This document shows positions 5,687-8,838 of a stretch of DNA of 8,838 nt, piece by piece; the first letter of the stretch is position 1; the number at the start of each line of letters is the position of its first letter. The notes below the pieces were generated by a model. The model was not told the origin of the DNA, searched no databases, and saw only the letters and a program-made list of their open reading frames with translations. Made by a program: the position numbers and the translations under genes. The stretch comes from Anaerolineaceae bacterium UBA700 (GTDB lineage: Bacteria > Chloroflexota > Anaerolineae > Anaerolineales > Anaerolineaceae), in NCBI GenBank assembly GCA_002298885.1, contig DBMK01000146.1, positions 1 to 8,838 on the forward strand, written 5' to 3'.

Positions 5687-6749
5687 ACCGTCGGACCGAA
5701 TAAAACACGTACCATTTCTGCATGTCCGAAAGCGGATGGACGGACAGGCCCAGCCAGGGATTGGCGTCCATGATCTGGTTATTCCCCATATACACGCCGA
5801 CGTGTGTCACTGGGCCGCCCGAAACGTCTGTATAGAAGACCAGATCGCCGGGCTTGCGATTGTCAAATGAAACGGCTTGCCCCTGCAGCGCCTGGTCGTT
5901 GGCGTCGCGAGCGAGAATAATCCCATAGACGTGGAACAGTCGATACGTGAACCCCGAACAATCCGGGCTGTCCGGCGTTGCGCCGCCCCACAGGTAGGGC
6001 GCGCCTGCAAGGGTTCGGGCAAGATCGGGCAAGCCTGTTATTTGGGATAAAACGTTTTGTCCATTAGAGTCAATCAGGGTTACGTCTGCAACCGGCAGCC
6101 AGGCGACACGCCCATCCGGTAGAATCACTTGCATGGTATCATCTTGCCTGGTTAGATAAGGCAGGCGCGCATCGAAATACAGGCGCATCAAGCGATCGCT
6201 GTTCAGGTCGGGACTTGCGTATGCGTTTGCAGTTCTGGTAATGACAATTAAATAATTATTCGCCGGATTCCATCTACGTGTGAGACCGGATTTTCGTACC
6301 CACCCGGGATAACCACGCGGATCTTTAGAGGATGGCTGCATAACAGCGATGATTTGAGCCCAGGCACCCTTTTCATCCAGCACAGTCACCCGTTCACCGG
6401 TGATAAGCTGAGTCTGGCGGTGCCAGTAAGAGTTTTCGTTTGCAGGATCGTCCCAAACATCCAGTTTTTCTACAGCAACGGTGGCCTGGGTCCAATCGGG
6501 TGTTGCCGTGACTGCCGGCAGCGCGGTCGTCTCTGAGACCTGGGTGCACCGGTGGCAGCCCTGCATAGGTTGAATGGTAAAGGTTGGCGTGGATTCCTGC
6601 GTAGGGAAGGATGTTGGAGTTTGGATTTCGGGGATAGCAGTTGAGGAGGGAATCGACGCGCCTGTGTTTTCAACCGGAGGTGTGGCGCAAGCTGAAAGAA
6701 TGAATAATAGGGCGGCTGCCAGGCTGGAAAGGACCCGAACGGATCTCAT
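5670..6749 (-). CDS. NlpC/P60 cell-wall peptidase lipoprotein with SH3-like domains
   Basis: A 359-aa lipoprotein: the signal peptide ends in the lipobox L-S-A-C21. A Thr/Pro/Ser-rich tether (22-85) contains an odd C65-H-R-C68 pair. Two SH3-like modules (about 90-157 and 166-226) precede an NlpC/P60 domain (about 237-355). The catalytic cysteine is C264 in YLWGGATPDSPDCSGF and the histidine is H316 in VTHVGVY. The layout and the 52-residue Cys-His spacing resemble YkfC-type gamma-D-glutamyl-L-diamino acid endopeptidases, which cut between D-Glu and the diamino acid of stem peptides. The third catalytic position, usually His 12 residues after the first, is D328 here. The protein would act on the outer face of the membrane, on wall peptides or recycled fragments. 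The start at 6749 is fixed by the signal peptide. No Shine-Dalgarno is near, but a -10-like TACAAT lies 6 nt upstream. Family is firm; cleavage specificity is inferred. Confidence 0.9.
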   Translation of the reverse strand: MRSVRVLSSLAAALLFILSACATPPVENTGASIPSSTAIPEIQTPTSFPTQESTPTFTIQPMQGCHRCTQVSETTALPAVTATPDWTQATVAVEKLDVWDDPANENSYWHRQTQLITGERVTVLDEKGAWAQIIAVMQPSSKDPRGYPGWVRKSGLTRRWNPANNYLIVITRTANAYASPDLNSDRLMRLYFDARLPYLTRQDDTMQVILPDGRVAWLPVADVTLIDSNGQNVLSQITGLPDLARTLAGAPYLWGGATPDSPDCSGFTYRLFHVYGIILARDANDQALQGQAVSFDNRKPGDLVFYTDVSGGPVTHVGVYMGNNQIMDANPWLGLSVHPLSDMQKWYVFYSVRRFISLP

Positions 6750-6755
6750 TACAAA

Positions 6756-6761
6756 ATTGTA
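6756..6761 (-). promoter_or_regulatory. Candidate -10 element of the NlpC/P60 lipoprotein gene
   Basis: TACAAT on the minus strand (5 of 6 to consensus) ends 6 nt before the ATG at 6749, again suggesting a leaderless or near-leaderless mRNA. No good -35 is seen 16-18 bp upstream. The hexamer lies in an imperfect palindrome at 6750-6761 (TACAA-AA-TTGTA), possibly by chance. Confidence 0.4.
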
Positions 6762-6775
6762 CCTGAAAGGCCGGG

Positions 6776-6803
6776 TTCACACAGCCTCCGTTTACAATAT
6801 AAT
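6776..6803 (+). promoter_or_regulatory. Near-consensus promoter of the methyltransferase-DUF711 pair, likely leaderless
   Basis: TTCACA (6776-6781) and a perfect TATAAT (6798-6803) are 16 bp apart. The -10 ends 8 nt before the ATG at 6812, so the predicted start of transcription is at about 6810-6812. No Shine-Dalgarno fits in that space. The 62-bp gap also holds the divergent lipoprotein promoter, so the two may compete. Confidence 0.75.
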
Positions 6804-6811
6804 TACTGGAT

Positions 6812-7594
6812 ATGATAACCTCAGCACACAATCCAAAGATCCAGGCGGCACGGGCGCTGCTGGCGCGGCGGCGCGAGCGCGAAGAGCAGCAGGCCTTTGT
6901 GGTCGAAGGCGTCAGGTTGTGCGAAGAGGCAGTTGAAGCCGGCTGGAGGCCCAGGTGGGCAATGGTGAGCGAGAGGCTTTCAGAGCGCGGCTGGAAGCTG
7001 GCGCATTTGCTGGAAGCGACCGGCGTCGAGGTCGAGCGTGTCGGGGCGAGCCTGATGGATTCGGTCTCGGATACCGACACCTCTCAAGGGCTGCTGGCCG
7101 TTTTTGGCAACCGCGAGCTTGCCACGCCGGAAAACCTGGACTTCATCCTGGTCGTTGACGAGGTGCGCGACCCGGGAAATTTGGGTACGCTGCTGCGTTC
7201 GGCTGCCGCGGCCGGCGTGCAGGCCGTGTCCCTCACCCCCGGTACGGTGGACGCCTTTGCGCCTAAGGTGTTGCGCAGCGGCATGGGCGCCCAATTCCGC
7301 CTGCCGGTGCGCACGATGACCTGGACCCAGATCTACGACAGTTGTAAAAAATCGATCCAGCCATTGGAACTGCTGCTGGCGGAAGCCGGCGAGGGAAGCG
7401 CCCTTTGGCAGGTCGATCTACGGCAACCGCTAGCCCTGGTAGTGGGCGGCGAAGCCGAAGGCGCCAGCGCCGAAGCGCGGCGCTTGACGGACCGTACGAT
7501 CACCATTCCAATGCCCGGCAAGAGTGAATCGCTCAACGCCGCTGTCGCCGCCAGCATCCTGTTATTCGAAGTCGTCCGCCAAAGGAATCAATGA
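6812..7594 (+). CDS. TrmH/SpoU-family RNA 2'-O-methyltransferase
   Basis: A 260-aa SPOUT enzyme that uses S-adenosylmethionine to methylate a ribose 2'-OH in rRNA or tRNA. The N-terminal substrate-binding part (about 1-100) opens with ITSAHNPKI and includes FVVEGVRLCEEA, typical of the RlmB/TrmH-type group. The knotted catalytic domain (about 110-258) shows motif 1, DEVRDPGNLGTLLRSA (116-131) with N123 and R129; motif 2, LVVGGEAEGAS (209-219); and motif 3, IPMPGKSESLNAAVA (232-246) with S240-L-N242, which build the cofactor knot. The start at 6812 agrees with the family's usual N-terminus and with the promoter 8 nt away, so the message is probably leaderless. The target nucleotide cannot be told from sequence, so no gene symbol is given. 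It overlaps the next gene by ATGA. Confidence 0.92.
   Translation: MITSAHNPKIQAARALLARRREREEQQAFVVEGVRLCEEAVEAGWRPRWAMVSERLSERGWKLAHLLEATGVEVERVGASLMDSVSDTDTSQGLLAVFGNRELATPENLDFILVVDEVRDPGNLGTLLRSAAAAGVQAVSLTPGTVDAFAPKVLRSGMGAQFRLPVRTMTWTQIYDSCKKSIQPLELLLAEAGEGSALWQVDLRQPLALVVGGEAEGASAEARRLTDRTITIPMPGKSESLNAAVAASILLFEVVRQRNQ
7581..7586 (+). promoter_or_regulatory. Shine-Dalgarno AAAGGA of the DUF711 gene
   Basis: AAAGGA inside the end of the methyltransferase gene lies 4 nt before the ATG at 7591, so the DUF711 gene has its own ribosome site in addition to the 4-nt stop-start overlap. Confidence 0.6.
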
Positions 7595-8817
7595 AGATCC
7601 GCTCGATTACCAGTTTTTTCGACCCACGCCAACCGGATGCAGAGCAGGTATTGGGGAGGCTGTCCGAATTTTCGCGCAAGGCCTCCGAGCGCTTCAGCCA
7701 GGAGTGCGCTGAGGTGCAGACCACCCGCCTGGCCACGACCCCCTTCCCTGATTGGCTTCCGCTGGACAGCGACCAGGTCGCGGCGGAGACGGCGCGGGCG
7801 TTGGAATTGAAATCCCAACGCCACGGTTTCTCCTATCTCGGGCTGGGCCCTGCCCTGCCGCAGGCCCCGCAAAGTTACCGGCGCCTGCTAGCGATGATCG
7901 AGGCAACCGAAAACGTATTTTTCGGGGGTGTCATTACTGCAGCCGGGGAGGCGATTTTCCTCGAGGCTGCCAAGGCCTGCGCCCAGGTCGTAGCCGATGC
8001 CAGCCGGGTGGATCCAAACGGCTTTACCAACCTGCGCTTTTCAGTGCTGGCAAACGTAGCGCCTTTCTCGCCGTTCTTTCCGGCAGCCTACTCGCTGGGA
8101 AGCGCGCCCGGTTTTGCGCTGGCGCTCGAGGCGGCTGACCTGGCAGTCGAGGCTTTCGGCAAGGCTTCTTCGTTGGCAGAGGCGCGCCGGCGGCTGCTGG
8201 ATTCTATAAATGAGCGCTGCGCCTGCCTGGAGCGCATCGCCGCAGAGCTCGCCGGCCAGTTCGCAGTCGAATTCAAGGGGATCGACTGCTCGCTGGCGCC
8301 TTTCCCGGAGGAATGGTGTTCGATAGGAATCGCATTGCAGAGCCTTGGCCTTCCAGCGCTCGGGCTGCACGGGTCGACTGCGGCGGCGGCTTTTCTGGCA
8401 GACACGCTCGACCGCGGTGCATGGAAGCGCACCGGATTCAACGGGCTGATGCTGCCTGTACTCGAGGATTCGACCCTGGCAAAGAGCGCTTACCAGACTC
8501 TCACCTTGAAAGACCTGCTATTATTCTCAGCGGTATGCGGCACCGGCCTGGATACGGTGCCGCTGCCTGGCGACGTGACTGCCGGTCAGATCGAAAGCCT
8601 GTTGCTGGATGTGGCGGCGCTGGCGGTGCGCCTGAACAAGCCGCTGACGGCGCGCCTGATGCCCGTGCCCGGTAAATCTGCCGGCCAGATGACCTCATTC
8701 GATTTTGCCTTTTTTTCCAACGGCCGCGTCATGGCCCTGGATGCTGGCAATCTGGGAGGTATGTTGGCAGGGAATGAGGTGTTGGATATCCGGCCAAGAA
8801 GTATACGCGTACATTAA
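7591..8817 (+). CDS. DUF711 / UPF0210 family protein
   Basis: A 408-aa soluble protein related to the UPF0210/DUF711 family, whose known structures have a fold like glycyl-radical enzymes but whose activity is not established. Family-like blocks seen are FSPFFPAAY (159-167), GIDCSLAPFPEE (230-241) followed by CSIGIALQSLG, GSTAAAAFLADTL (261-273), CGTGLDTVPLPGD (316-328) and NKPLTARLMPVPGKSAG (349-365). It is shorter than the roughly 450 aa usual for UPF0210 proteins and lacks their conserved N-terminal opening, so it is a divergent branch. No signal peptide or membrane helix is evident. Coupled to the methyltransferase by ATGA. It ends at TAA 8815-8817; only 21 bp follow and no terminator is seen. 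Family call is fairly sure; function unknown. Confidence 0.82.
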   Translation: MKIRSITSFFDPRQPDAEQVLGRLSEFSRKASERFSQECAEVQTTRLATTPFPDWLPLDSDQVAAETARALELKSQRHGFSYLGLGPALPQAPQSYRRLLAMIEATENVFFGGVITAAGEAIFLEAAKACAQVVADASRVDPNGFTNLRFSVLANVAPFSPFFPAAYSLGSAPGFALALEAADLAVEAFGKASSLAEARRRLLDSINERCACLERIAAELAGQFAVEFKGIDCSLAPFPEEWCSIGIALQSLGLPALGLHGSTAAAAFLADTLDRGAWKRTGFNGLMLPVLEDSTLAKSAYQTLTLKDLLLFSAVCGTGLDTVPLPGDVTAGQIESLLLDVAALAVRLNKPLTARLMPVPGKSAGQMTSFDFAFFSNGRVMALDAGNLGGMLAGNEVLDIRPRSIRVH

Positions 8818-8838
8818 TAATTTATCCACGAATTACAC

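Noticed and set aside
8313..8675. 120-aa plus-strand open frame in another reading frame
   Set aside because: It lies inside the DUF711 gene, whose conserved blocks fall in the main frame; composition is Arg/Ala-rich shadow.
8822..8830. DnaA-box-like TTATCCACG
   Set aside because: A single site one base off the consensus, with no clustering, dnaA or dnaN nearby; likely chance.

Overview
The window (about 8.8 kb, GC-rich coding DNA) holds ten complete protein genes and no RNA genes, mobile elements or CRISPR. The likely source is a member of the Chloroflexota, probably an Anaerolineae-like bacterium. The reasons are the Thr/Pro-rich linkers in the exported proteins, tandem YkuD proteins in a wall operon, absence of outer-membrane genes, and the general look of the gene set. 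No marker gene is present, so this is inference.

Left block, minus strand, read right to left from 4501 to 46: a five-gene cell-envelope run. It encodes a membrane-anchored N-acetylmuramoyl-L-alanine amidase (Amidase_3), a membrane-spanning L,D-transpeptidase with a cytoplasmic TPR-like head, a second L,D-transpeptidase with a twin-arginine signal, a small unrecognised protein, and a CnoX/YbbN-type thioredoxin-TPR chaperedoxin. The first four genes are joined by an ATGA overlap, a TAATG overlap and a 2-nt gap. The redoxin follows after 104 nt with its own Shine-Dalgarno, and the run ends at a strong intrinsic terminator (46-79). The amidase removes stem peptides from glycan and the transpeptidases would make 3-3 cross-links or attach proteins, so this is a peptidoglycan-remodelling unit.

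Middle block, plus strand, 4578-5686: a well-formed sigma-70-type promoter drives a flavin reductase-like FMN protein that overlaps by 4 nt an AMMECR1-domain protein. Its 3' end overlaps by 17 bp the 3' end of a convergent minus-strand gene (5670-6749) for a lipoprotein with two SH3-like modules and an NlpC/P60 peptidase domain, a further wall hydrolase.

Right block, plus strand, 6776-8817: a TrmH/SpoU-family rRNA/tRNA 2'-O-methyltransferase with a near-consensus promoter only 8 nt from its start codon, overlapping by 4 nt a DUF711/UPF0210 protein.

Translation starts fall into three classes. Shine-Dalgarno genes are the redoxin, the flavin reductase and DUF711. Apparently leaderless genes, with a -10-like hexamer 6-8 nt before ATG, are the amidase, the NlpC/P60 lipoprotein and the methyltransferase. 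Genes that rely on stop-start coupling are both transpeptidases and the unknown protein. The best candidate for something little described is the wall operon, especially the TPR-TM-YkuD protein beside a Tat-exported YkuD protein and a conserved-looking unknown.
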